This document shows, in pieces, positions 37,930-47,399 of a DNA stretch of 64,000 bases. This DNA comes from Aphelenchoides besseyi. Its lineage: Eukaryota; Nematoda; Chromadorea; Rhabditida; Aphelenchoididae. Each line of letters begins with the position of its first letter. Within the stretch, counting starts at the first letter, position 1. Below the pieces are notes generated by a model, which saw nothing but the letters and a program-made list of their open reading frames with translations, was not told the origin of the DNA and searched no databases. Position numbers and translations under genes: made by a program. The DNA is taken from contig JAMPIQ010000001.1 in NCBI GenBank assembly GCA_024699855.1, positions 5,270,001-5,334,000 on the forward strand, written 5' to 3'.

Positions 37930-38755
37930 TTTTTCGCCTTCATTGACATTTTTGTGTTCGTTTCATCGACTCGATTAATTACAGTTGCTTGTGATTGATC
38001 AAATTGTCTTTTCATTCGCACGACCATCGAATTGCTGTGATCGGTTTGTGGGTTTGTTTGAAAGCATGAATTGTGGTCGAGAAAATTGAGTTGGATTGTA
38101 ATGACCGATTGATTTGGCTGTAAAAGCAGCAGTTGAAAATTACCGGACTATCACTTACTTAACTGCGACAGCAGTCAAGTGAATCAAATTGATTCAAACG
38201 AGAGAATCCAAGTCGACGACCAGAAAGCTCGAGAGCAACACAGACAACAGAATAAAAAGCAGCATCGAGAACGAAATGTAATGGTGAACTTGAAACTCAT
38301 ACTACTGTTTAGTGTATTGGAAGAACACGTAAACATTGGAAACTGAACTTTCGTGTTTAGTTGTCGTCTTCTCGGAGTGTAAGTGTAGCTGTTTGTAGAT
38401 TCGAAGGTTCCACAAGTTCAATCGATGCGACGTTTAGTTTAATTGACATAAGATTTAAACACAGAGTTTCGTGTCATCATAACAAAGATACTTAAGAGCA
38501 ATAGTAGATGGCCAAAAAGAAATACAAGGAAAACCAAGTACTTAATCTGCGCTTATGCTAATTCTTCTAAAGCTACCAAACGCAATGATGTGCTCATTTT
38601 TCATCTGACTTGCAATTCTATTCGAAAGTCATGAATCGAACTTCTGATGTTTTTTCCATCGTTACTAATTCCAGATGTCGAGCTGATAACAAATGCCTGT
38701 GGTGTTTGGATGTTTGGGTTTGTTTCTTTTTTATGATTTTTTGACATCAGTTTGC
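37930..38755. other. Gap upstream of the 4-TM gene
   Basis: No gene seen. The last bases form a splice acceptor (TTTGCAG at 38750-38756) right next to the following ATG. Confidence 0.4.
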
Positions 38756-38756
38756 A

Positions 38757-39274
38757 GATGGGATTTAAAATCATTGGTGGAACGAACTTTACTTTCTCGT
38801 TGGTTTCGATTCTTCTCAAATTCTATGAGTGTTTCTTGTTCCATGAGGTATCTAGTGGATTATCTGGTGAATTGATCGTTTGTTTAGGACGATCCAATAA
38901 CCCTTCGCTACATGATTGGAGTGTGCATTCTGGCGTTCTTTCTCTACGGTCTCTTCTCCATTACTTTCTGTTTCCAAACACGCGTTGGTGTGAGATCGGC
39001 ACTTCACATCGATATGTTTCTCGGTGTGAGTTGCTCAACACAATTGGAAGAATTTTGTTTTCAGTTACTTATGATCTGTGTCTGTATAGCCAACATTGTG
39101 ATAACGATCCACTTTCTAAATGCCAATCAACTTAAAGCGGACGAAATAGAAACTCTGAAGTTTCTGTTGATCCTCGACGTTGTTTGCCATTCCATCTTTG
39201 GTCTCATTTTGATGCTTTTTGTTTTTATCTTCTGGCGTCTACTTAACGTCGATCGAATAACGTCGCTAGGATAA
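38757..39274 (+). CDS. Small four-TM membrane protein, unidentified
   Basis: Three exons: 38757-38847, 38888-39025, 39065-39274; introns of 40 and 39 nt. Four spans: a first around TNFTFSLVSILLKFYE, then IGVCILAFFLYGLFSITFC, LLMICVCIANIVITIHF, and SIFGLILMLFVFIFWRL. The ATG directly follows TTTGCAG, an acceptor with no local donor; a trans-splicing site is a natural reading in a nematode (inference). About 145 residues. No family recognised. Shape resembles the gene at 30547. Confidence 0.75.
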
Positions 39275-39390
39275 ACTACTTGCAACACTTTTTGTGCGAA
39301 CAATAAAGAAACGATGACTACCTTACTATAGGACTACTTGCGATCAAATTTTCTAGAGAGTCGGAAACTACAAAAGGCGCAAAAATAGTC

Positions 39391-39463
39391 AGCCCGATGC
39401 GGGGCTCGAACCCGCGACAGCCAGATTAAGAGTCTGGTGCTCTACCGACTGAGCTAACCGGGC
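39391..39463 (-). tRNA. tRNA-Lys(CTT), second copy
   Basis: Same sequence as 37670-37742; flanks AAAAATAGTC and TACACGT are also shared. Confidence 0.96.
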
Positions 39464-39469
39464 TACACG

Positions 39470-40505
39470 TTCGAAAATTCAAAAATCGATCTGAAGACCG
39501 GAGACCTACTGGTCATCTTTTGGAAGCTTCAATCGAAACTGTCGATTAATTCTTGTCGTCCGTCAATTGCGTTAAGCATGAGAAGGTTGTGAGCGTTACC
39601 TTACCTATCAACAGAACGATGATTTATTCAGTAAAACCGCCAATTAATAAATCTGCTCTTATCTTTGAGAGGGACTTTGGTTCTTGAATCCTGGAAACTC
39701 ATTTTTGATTTCCAATTTAATAGCGAACATAGAAATTGACAAGAGTTTTGTGAGCTTCTCTCATAGACTTCGAGCTATTGTTTCCGCGACTTGTTTTTCC
39801 TTGTCTTAACGATCACCGCTATTTAGATTTTGCTCGTTTTTTCACGCCTTTTGATTGTAATCGAAAGTCTTGAAGTGATCTTAGCAGATATACAAGTGAA
39901 TAGTCTCTTTGACTTTTCAGCACGTTTGTTCATGGGTTCAACATGAATTCAACTCCTTTTGTTTTCGATGCATAAGAGTTCTGAGATTCAGTAGTTCGTG
40001 GGATCTATAGCAAAACAAAAATAGTTTCGGTCCGAGAACAAAACACAAAATGATTGCAACTTGACTTTCTATTTATTTTGTTGCTCATAAGAAAGTCTTC
40101 TAAAATGTGGAGATACACGTGTTCAGTGACAACGCAAAAGATCGTCAGTTCTGCTCTACAAAGCTCTTATATCAATCATATCATACCGAGAATATCTTGT
40201 AATCGCAGAATTTCGATTCCAAATTCCATTTACTCTCAATCCAATAAGATATGTTGTTTTTGGAATTACAGATTTCAACAAAAGAGTGGAAATCAAGAGG
40301 ATCTTCGAGTTGTTTTCCTACATGTTTGCGAAGAACTGACAACAAGATCGCAACGATTTGTTACTAACAGAACAGTGCTCTAATTGTTCTAAAGCACTTC
40401 AACAAACCGATTCGTTTGATCGTGTAATTTCTTACCCACTACTCTCCAATCATTCTTCTTGTTTTGCTCTTGGAATCAAATTTGTATGTTCTCAGTATTG
40501 GGAAC
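39470..40505. other. AT-rich gap, nothing firm
   Basis: A plus-strand frame at about 40104-40383 (MWRYTCSVTTQKIVSS..) is open but has no supporting features. Otherwise empty. Confidence 0.35.
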
Positions 40506-40509
40506 TCGT

Positions 40510-40850
40510 AAAAATTCCGTCTGGCGCAGTCAGAACTAAGAGTATTTGTCTTGGCCCTGTGAGTGCTCAAGAACCGCTGGCAGGTGATCCGAAGATCTCC
40601 TCTGCGACACCAGCGGTCCCTTAACACTCGCAGATATACGGCGGTTTCGGTGCATACCGAGTAGGGATCGACACCACCGAAGTGGCGACGACCAAAGAAA
40701 CGACACTCGATCGTCTTACCTGCGCAGCAACAAACGAAAACCCCGATGGGATCACCGCCTTTATCCCACAAAATCTCTTCGTCCGATCCTCTACTCATGT
40801 TCCGCGCTATTTCCACCGTTAGCCCGGAGCATTTTTGTCTCCACTGCCAT
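40510..40850 (-). ncRNA. Candidate structured RNA, Pol III-like end
   Basis: On the minus strand this stretch folds into several strong helices: GGGAT/ATCCC; GATCGA/TCGATC enclosing a CCAC-UUCG-GTGG hairpin (loop 40678-40681); and a long helix pairing 40625-40629 with 40561-40565 and 40610-40617 with 40573-40580, capped by AGG.GATC-UUCG-GATC.CCT (loop 40590-40593). Both loops are C(UUCG)G only when read on the minus strand, which picks the strand. A TTTTT (40510-40514) follows. The region also has an open minus-strand frame, so a coding origin is not excluded. I could not match it to RNase P, MRP, SRP, 7SK or a snRNA. Confidence 0.45.
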
Positions 40851-40859
40851 CATCACTGC

Positions 40860-41760
40860 GCATCAATCTAGAAATCATTTCGACTCAACAAATTACACAA
40901 GATCAAAATGAAACCAGAACTCTGAATTTATTCGTACAACCCTGTAGGAATTCACATGTAAGAGATTGCTCCGTACTTTCAGTTCTAACTATTCGATCAT
41001 CTTAACATTCATCTGGTCGACTCTAATTCGATTCTAACTGAAAACACTTTGACTTTCAATAATCGCTACCATTCTTATTTAAATGAAATATTCGTTCACA
41101 AAAACCCACAACTCGAATCAACACTAAGTCAACAAAATTGAAGCAATAAGTGGCTCTCCAATCTGTTCGGCTTCAGATGTAATTGAAATCCATAAACAAG
41201 AACTCAGAAAGGAAATTGAGCTCAATTTGTCAAGTTCCATTTGTTTGATTGCAATTTCGTTGAACATGAAGCCACTTAGCATTTACGGAAGCCGTTTCAA
41301 TTCGATAATATTGTTGACATCAATATGATGCTACAGAATACATTCTTGTCCAAGAGCTTAATCGACTTCAGCAAATCCAAACTTGAAAATATCGCTAATT
41401 AAATTAATCAACCTTACAATCAACGTTGAATTCCAAAATGAATGGAAAAACTGACTGACCATTTTTAACCAAATTTCCAAACGAAACAAATTCCAATTTT
41501 CAACCGATCCACTCAATCTCATTTCCAGTCATCCAAAAATGAACATCCGACTCATTTTTCCAACACAGAATTTGCATTAAAGTGTTTATTGACTGGAAGG
41601 ACGCTTAGAACCGTCCAGTGGAGGCAGAATACAAAAGCAAAAAATTCCCTTTCAGTTCATTTGCTCATTAGCTCCATTCATTTTTACTCGTCAAGTCGGT
41701 CGAAGTTGCTGCTCGAGCTCTACAATAGAAATTTGTGGATTCCTATTTCCAAGAGCATGG
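40860..41760. other. AT-rich gap, nothing seen
   Basis: Short frames only; many A/T runs. Confidence 0.4.
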
Positions 41761-41766
41761 GCCCCG

Positions 41767-42426
41767 ATGTCGACCGTTGAACGTAAGCTCTCCATTGACT
41801 TGGTTCTATGAGTTCACAGAGACGGAAAGAAGATCACTTCAAGAAATCCAACTGACTGGTGAGTTTTGTTTGTCTTCCTGTTTAACTTGTTCTCTTTCAG
41901 TGAAATGCATGACTCAACAAATCGTTCGAATTGACAGAATTCTGACACAAACAAGCCTCTGATAGAAAGTCGACCAGTCTCCAACGTCGGCTTTCCATCA
42001 TTTCAATGGTTAGTTTTAATTCAGTATTCGCAGTTATGTTTAGGATTTGGATCGTCAGTCTTAGTGAATACGCTGAATGAGAAGTTGGAGATAATTCGCC
42101 GGCAAATGGTAAGCCCACAAGTTAACAGCTGATCTATCAGTTTGTTCTAGAATGGAGTCGATGGTGGTGTAAATCGCGTTTTCTTCTGTCAATCAGACGA
42201 TTACAAAACAACCCGAGTCTCAAAGACGCTGGATTGTTTCATCAGTGGTGTCAATTCACTGTCGATAGCAAGTCCGAGCCCATTTGTGTACCTTCGAAAT
42301 AAACTTCTGCACATCAAGCTTCTAGCCTGTGAACCGAACAGCGAATCGAACTGCCGCTCAGAACCGCCGAGCAGAAAGACGGCGCTGAAGCGAACGAAAA
42401 CCACTCACTCGCTCCCAAGCACGTAG
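41767..42426 (+). pseudogene. Small split ORF interrupted by tandem stops TGA TAG
   Basis: Reading from the ATG at 41767 through two clean introns (41783-41819 and about 41862-41900) gives a coiled-type start (QTERRSLQEIQL, QQIVRIDRILTQTSL), then TGA TAG (about 41959-41964). The same frame continues behind the stops through two more introns to LNEKLEIIRRQM, FFCQSDDYKTTRVSKTLD and KLLHIKLLACEPNS, ending on TAG at 42424-42426, which touches the first base of the tRNA-Leu. Either a 38-residue protein with a downstream fossil, or a gene killed by two point changes. Exons 3 and 4 are copied at 62477. Family unknown. Confidence 0.4.
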
Positions 42427-42569
42427 CAAGGATGGCCGAGCGGTCTAAGGCGCTGCACTCAAGAATCACCAGCGGTTCTTCCGTCGAATGTGACGGTCCA
42501 TGGGCGGTTGCAGTATCTTCGGATGCGTGGGTTCGAATCCCACTTCTTGCAGTAACCTTTTTGCCATTA
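42053..42569 (+). repeat. 517-bp segmental duplication, copy 1
   Basis: Nearly identical to 62477-62993 (constant offset 20,424). Contains the last exons of the interrupted ORF and the whole tRNA-Leu with its TTTTT terminator. Differences seen are single bases. Confidence 0.95.
42426..42551 (+). tRNA. tRNA-Leu(CAA) with intron
   Basis: Acceptor GCAAGGA/TTCTTGC, anticodon stem CTGCA/TGCAG with CT-CAA-GA, followed by an intron of about 44 nt, and T-arm GTGGG TTCGAAT CCCAC. Leu(CAA) genes usually carry introns. TTTTT after the 3' end. Second copy at 62850-62975. Confidence 0.95.
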
Positions 42570-42938
42570 AATATACAAAAAATGCTCGAATATTTTTGAC
42601 TTAACAGTGAAAACAGCGTTTGCGTAGAATTATTTGTCATTTGAAAGTACAACAAGAACTCGAAGAGAAACCAAAGGATGGAGATCAGGTTCTATCTCCG
42701 AAGGTCTAAATATGACCAGTAAGTGCCATCTAATCGATCTCATTGCTGTAGACGTCCGCTTTTTCTCGTCCAAGTAAACCATTTGCTTTTACTCGTAGCT
42801 TTTGAGGCTGACTGTTTGAGTATCAAAATGACTATGCAACAAAAGAAGTTCATTAATTAGCCCATCGATGAGCTCATTTCAGTTCGTCGGTCACACTGAA
42901 AACTCGTTGACACCGCGTGAAATGAGTTTCCGTGTTGC

Positions 42939-42945
42939 TATAAAA
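42939..42945 (+). promoter_or_regulatory. TATA box of the His-rich gene
   Basis: TATAAAA 53 bp upstream of the ATG at 42992. Confidence 0.5.
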
Positions 42946-42991
42946 CTAGGAAATCAGAAGCTGAGAATCATCAGTCCATCGACTTCTAGTC

Positions 42992-43542
42992 ATGAGCCAA
43001 TCGACCATTCTCTTCGTCTTCTTGACGGGATGTTCTTTGAGTGTTTTGGGATCAGGTAAACAAACTCACTTGTCATTCTGATCGTTTCTTCAGGACTCTT
43101 CCATCACGACGCTTGGCATCCGCATCATTTGGATTATCACGACCACGAGTCTCATGGCCACGACGGCGAATAGGGTTCGAAGCACGGAGACGGTTGGGGC
43201 GAGAATCACGCCGATACTCATGATCACGCCCACGAAGCCGGATATGCGAAAGGAGACGCTCAGGATTGGGCTCGATTGGACTACGGAGGCCACTAGAACC
43301 ATGCTTCTGGAGACTCGTACGCTCACGGTTATGCCAACGAACACGTAGATGGTCATGGCGGAGAAGCTGGATGGGCTAATGGGCACGACGGAGCTCACAG
43401 TCATCACTCGGCACACGCTCATCATCCGCACCATTTCAATAGACATTACGGCCACTTCGACGCTCCTCATCATTTTGGTGGACATCACGGTCATTTTCCC
43501 CACCATTTTGATGACCATCATTTGAATCACGATTGGCATTAA
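42992..43542 (+). pseudogene. Secreted His/Gly-rich ORF with two in-frame TAG codons
   Basis: Exon 1 (42992-43055) encodes a signal peptide (MSQSTILFVFLTGCSLSVLG), then a 38-nt intron; exon 2 (43094-43542) encodes a His/Gly/Asp-rich secreted chain (FHHDAWHPHHLDYHDHESHG; ANGHDGAHSHHSAHAHHPHH; FPHHFDDHHLNHDWH). The frame is broken by TAG at 43171-43173 and again at 43294-43296, 41 codons apart, yet stays His-rich throughout and ends in TAA at 43542. No alternative splice removes either stop. If translation stops at the first, the product is about 47 residues. Such chains bind metals (Zn, Ni, Cu) in other families. Could be readthrough, a recently dead gene, or an assembly error; it has an intact TATA box. 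Confidence 0.6.
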
Positions 43543-43549
43543 AATGATC

Positions 43550-43850
43550 AGTTGCAATAAATGATGTTTGTTGGCAAAAATGTTCAAAAACTTTAGTGAA
43601 AGAATCAGAAGTGATTGAAAGTTGTTGATTGGATCGTGCGTTTGCATTCAGTTGAACTGTCAGTTAATGTTTTTGTCGTCAGTCTCAAAATACGCTGAAA
43701 TACTATTCAAAGCTTTTATTAAAGTTCTCATGATTAGTAGAGAGCAGTTGAATTTGGTACTTTGAATACGACGCTTTTAGCGTATTTAAGCAGAGTATTG
43801 AAAGGACCAGTCAATCGATTAAGTACAAAAAATTTAAATCAAAGTTAAAA
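43550..43850. other. Spacer, nothing seen
   Basis: Non-coding A/T-rich flank of the His-rich gene; no features. Confidence 0.4.
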
Positions 43851-43855
43851 GATTT

Positions 43856-43927
43856 GGGCTTCGCCGGGAATCGAACCCGGAACCTCTCGCACCCGAAGCG
43901 AGAATCATACCACTAGACCACGAAGCC
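43856..43927 (-). tRNA. tRNA-Pro(CGG)
   Basis: Acceptor GGCTTCG/CGAAGCC, anticodon stem CTCGC/GCGAG around TT-CGG-GT, T-arm CCGGG TTCGATT CCCGG; discriminator C. Confidence 0.95.
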
Positions 43928-43934
43928 GACGTTG

Positions 43935-44590
43935 TTCGAAAGCAAATTTGCGTTCTCAACACCCGATTAACTCTCTCAATAGCTCACATACCTTCTCATC
44001 ATCTTCCTGTAACTACAGTCTTCAATTTCACCATCTTTGACACATTGTACAACAAAGCGACGAATGTTGATCGTGTGAAGAAAAAAAGGAACATTTTTTA
44101 AACACCGACTTCGAAGACATTGACGACGCTTTGAAGCAAAACACCATGATAAACTTGTGTGGTATTGATCTGTTGAATTTGCCAATAGAAGTCTTTAAAT
44201 GGGCGAACGATCGCAATCTGTCGAAGCGTATTCGCGGTCACGAACCAATTGCAAGTCACGCATTTGTAAATGGACCGAAAAGATGAACCGAAAATCGTAT
44301 CGCAAAACCAATGGATCGGATTTCTAATCGCGCGCGAACGATCGAAACGCGTCTCCGTTGTTTACTCCGTAGTTTTCGATTCAACGATTCGCTTTTCTTG
44401 TAATCCATTTTGGGACTTCCGATTCGACCAAACTGGAGACCAACACTGAAAAGTTAGCGGAGGAACTGAGCGGACGATTGAGACGAAGACGTTACGTGTA
44501 TCATTCACGAGCAAAGTTTACGGCTGATTGGGTCCGAGATCAAGAGTTCGATCGGTTCGTTGAGATTCTTGATTTCGAACTCCGAGTTTA
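43935..44590. other. Gap upstream of the otopetrin
   Basis: Several short frames on the minus strand but none supported. Presumed otopetrin promoter region. Confidence 0.35.
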
Positions 44591-44598
44591 GGATTCCA

Positions 44599-47184
44599 AT
44601 GTCCGAGGAAGAAGATCAAATGGACCAGGAAAAGGTAAAACCGTTTATTTGGTATTTGATTTCTGAAGTTGCGGTTATTTCCTCTCGTCTTTTTGTTCTT
44701 TTCTAGAACAATGCGTTTACGGTTCTTGAGTGTCCCGCATTTTCTTTTCATCGATGTGAGAAGTGTCGGTTTCTTTTCGCTTTGGGGTGTTTGCAATCAC
44801 GTGTAGTTCGATTGGAGTGACCGATTGGCCACTTCATGTCGTGCAAATGACTCGAAGATTGGACTCGACGCTTCCAATCGATCCACTTGACCGGGTCATT
44901 AGTTTTTGGCCCAAAGGAAAAGGTCGTGGGTCAACGGCCATTTGGTTCATTCAATCGAACTGCTTCTGTGATGAGCATTCCGATCTCTTCCTTTTCCAAT
45001 TGAAACAATTCGACCGTATAGAAATGGAAGAATTGGGAAAAGAAATCCAAGTTGTTTCTCAGCAGGTAACTATCGTTTCTGCTTATACTCATCCGTTATA
45101 CGTGTTCTAATCTTCAGTTTTAGACGCAAGTAATCACTCGCTCAAACTCATTAGCATCATCGAACAGTGAGCCAAAAACGGAGATTGCAATTGCGGAAGA
45201 ACATCCACAACCATGGGTTGAAAATATCGATGCAAAGTGGGTGATTCTGCTGAATACTTCTAATAACAAGTATTTAGAAACTCACTGATGACCGCACTCA
45301 CGGCCTTCTACGCAATGGTTATGACAATTTTTGCGTTGGTTTTTGAGTTGTCCCATTTGTTGGCAGCTGAACGAAAACGAACAATCCACACGAAAGATTT
45401 GGTTGTCAACGACCGGAACTTCCGATTAACTTATCCGATCGAATTTTAGTGCTTTGGAATTTACATGTACGGTGTGAGCATTCTCTTCCTCTTCTACTGT
45501 TACGTGGTTCTACTTTTGAACCCGAGATGGAAGATCACGATCTTAAAGTGGAAAACGTTCATTCATCTCAGTGGGTATGTTGCAAAGCCTGAGTAATGAG
45601 CGACCAAGTGATTTAAGAACGGAATCAAACGAGTCACTGGATCAGAGTTCTTATGCCGCAGCGACAATTCATCGAAAAGTAACTCACGACTCGCCAAGTG
45701 CTGGAAGTTTGTTTTTGCGTTTGGGAGCAGTCGGTGAGTTCGAAGCCGCGACGTATTGGTCGATTTATGGATTTCAGTCTTTGGAGTTATTGGAACCGTC
45801 TATCACGCTTTCAATGCCTTTTTGTGCACCGGAGACGACAGTTGTCAAGTTCTGACCGTGACCATGGACTTGTTTTCGATCGTGTTTATTTTCACACAAA
45901 TGCACTTTGTGTTTTGCAATTGGAAGGTGATTGTGTGTAGTCTTTGAGGTTCTCAACAAACTTCTTCAGATTTCGATTACCGGCTCTCAAACGATCGCAC
46001 GTTTCGGAACAATGCATTTGGTTGCTGCCAACATTTGGACGTGGATTCGTTACGTTTTGATCGAAGAGGGAGTTATGGATCGGGAAATAAAGTAAGTCGG
46101 CGATCAAGAGCACAATTTCATTGTTTTGAAGGGAAATTTTCTCACGTGAAGGGAACGAAAATGCACGACAAATGTTCGCTTCTGCTTCAATCTCAATCAC
46201 TAATCATCCAACTCATACTCGTTATTGTGAAGGAGCCGAGTGCATTCTTGGCTCGGTATCCGAAATCATGTACACGTCGATGGTCGAGTACTCATTGATT
46301 GGAGCGGCGGTTATGTTCATTGTTTGGCGTAACATCGACACCGTCAAAGTGCCGACGGTTTATGTGAAACGGAAACATCAGATTCGAATGGATTGTTCGA
46401 AAACAACCTCCGGTCTATTCTTCGGCCTCGCATTTCTTGCCGGTACTTTCACTTCGATGGCCGTATTCTACGGTTACACGATCATGGGTCGCAATCAAGT
46501 TGCCGCTATGGTTTTTGGTTGTACGGATATCGCTCAGTATTTGATTGCCAGTTTGGGTTGTGTCTACGCTCTGTGGCAAATGAGAAGGTTGAGATATTTC
46601 GGTAAACTTGGCAGCCATCTGAATCGTGCTCATGGGAATCCAAATCAAGTAATTAAACTGTCTGATTTAACTTCATGAGTGATTGTAGGAGCTTTTGGAC
46701 CTGATTTTGTTGACTCTTGGAATGTCCGGTGAGATGCTCTACTCCGTTGCCGGGCTTGTTGGTCTCAGCGGCGACGGGAATTGGCATCCGCTGAGCATCA
46801 TTCTTTTTGTTGTTCACGTTACTCGAATAGCACAAGTTGGCCACTCATTTAAGTTACTTAATTCATTTTGTTTAGGTTGGAGTTCAGTCGTGTTTGATTT
46901 ACATCGCCGGAAAACTGCGAATTCAAGGCGACGTGGAGTTGAAAAGATCTCAACCCGGAAAGCAAGCCATCACCTTTCTTCTGATTGCAAACATCGCGAT
47001 GTTTCTGATGAATCTGTTGGAGTCGGAAAAGGCGGGAGTTAGTGAGGCGGTTGTGAACTTTTACGGAAAGAAAAGTTGGGTCTTTCTGGTTCGCAGTTTC
47101 AGTCCACTGACTATCTTCTATCGTTTCCATTCGTCTGTTTGTTTGGCTGAAGTATGGAAGAACGCTTATGCATGGAAGACCTGA
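44599..47184 (+). CDS. Otopetrin-type proton channel
   Basis: Twelve exons in my reading: 44599-44634, 44707-44762, 44807-45065, 45124-45236, 45278-45401, 45450-45574, 45618-45733, 45778-45926, 45970-46091, 46132-46648, 46689-46835, 46876-47184. After a soluble N-terminus of about 150 residues the chain has a long series of membrane spans: MTALTAFYAMVMTIFALVFE, YGVSILFLFYCYVVLLL, VFGVIGTVYHAFNAF, FSIVFIFTQMHFVFCNW, TMHLVAANIWTWIRYVL, YTSMVEYSLIGAAVMFIVW, GLFFGLAFLAGTFTSMAVFY, then three more. HLVAANIWTWIR and the C-terminal FYRFHSSVCLAEVWKNAY block are otopetrin marks. Otopetrins are two-fold repeat proton channels used in sour sensing. Exon 2/3 junctions are the least certain. Nematodes carry several otopetrin paralogs (family knowledge). 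Confidence 0.93.
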
Positions 47185-47322
47185 ATACCTGAGATCTCCT
47201 ATTGTTACCATTGTATTGCGGGTACTAACTTGTTTTAATAAACCAATTGACTTGTATGCTTGTGACAAGAAGCTTATCTCTTTGATCTGAACAACGATCT
47301 TTTTATCGCTCTCTTCAACAGG

Positions 47323-47394
47323 TCCTCGGTAGTATAGTGGTAAGTATCCGCGCCTGTCACGTGCGAGACCCGGGTTCGATTCCCGGCCGGGGAG
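47323..47394 (+). tRNA. tRNA-Asp(GTC)
   Basis: Acceptor TCCTCGG/CCGGGGA, anticodon loop CTGTCAC, T-arm CCGGG TTCGATT CCCGG; TTTTT follows. Confidence 0.96.
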
Positions 47395-47399
47395 TTCGT

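Noticed and set aside
40510..40850. RNase P, RNase MRP, SRP or 7SK RNA identity
   Set aside because: Known conserved boxes (for example the P4 pairing of RNase P and the SRP GNAR/GGAA loops) were not found in matching places.
41955..41966. Antizyme-like +1 frameshift site (CTC TGA)
   Set aside because: Downstream frame that fits is the zero frame, and neither half resembles antizyme.
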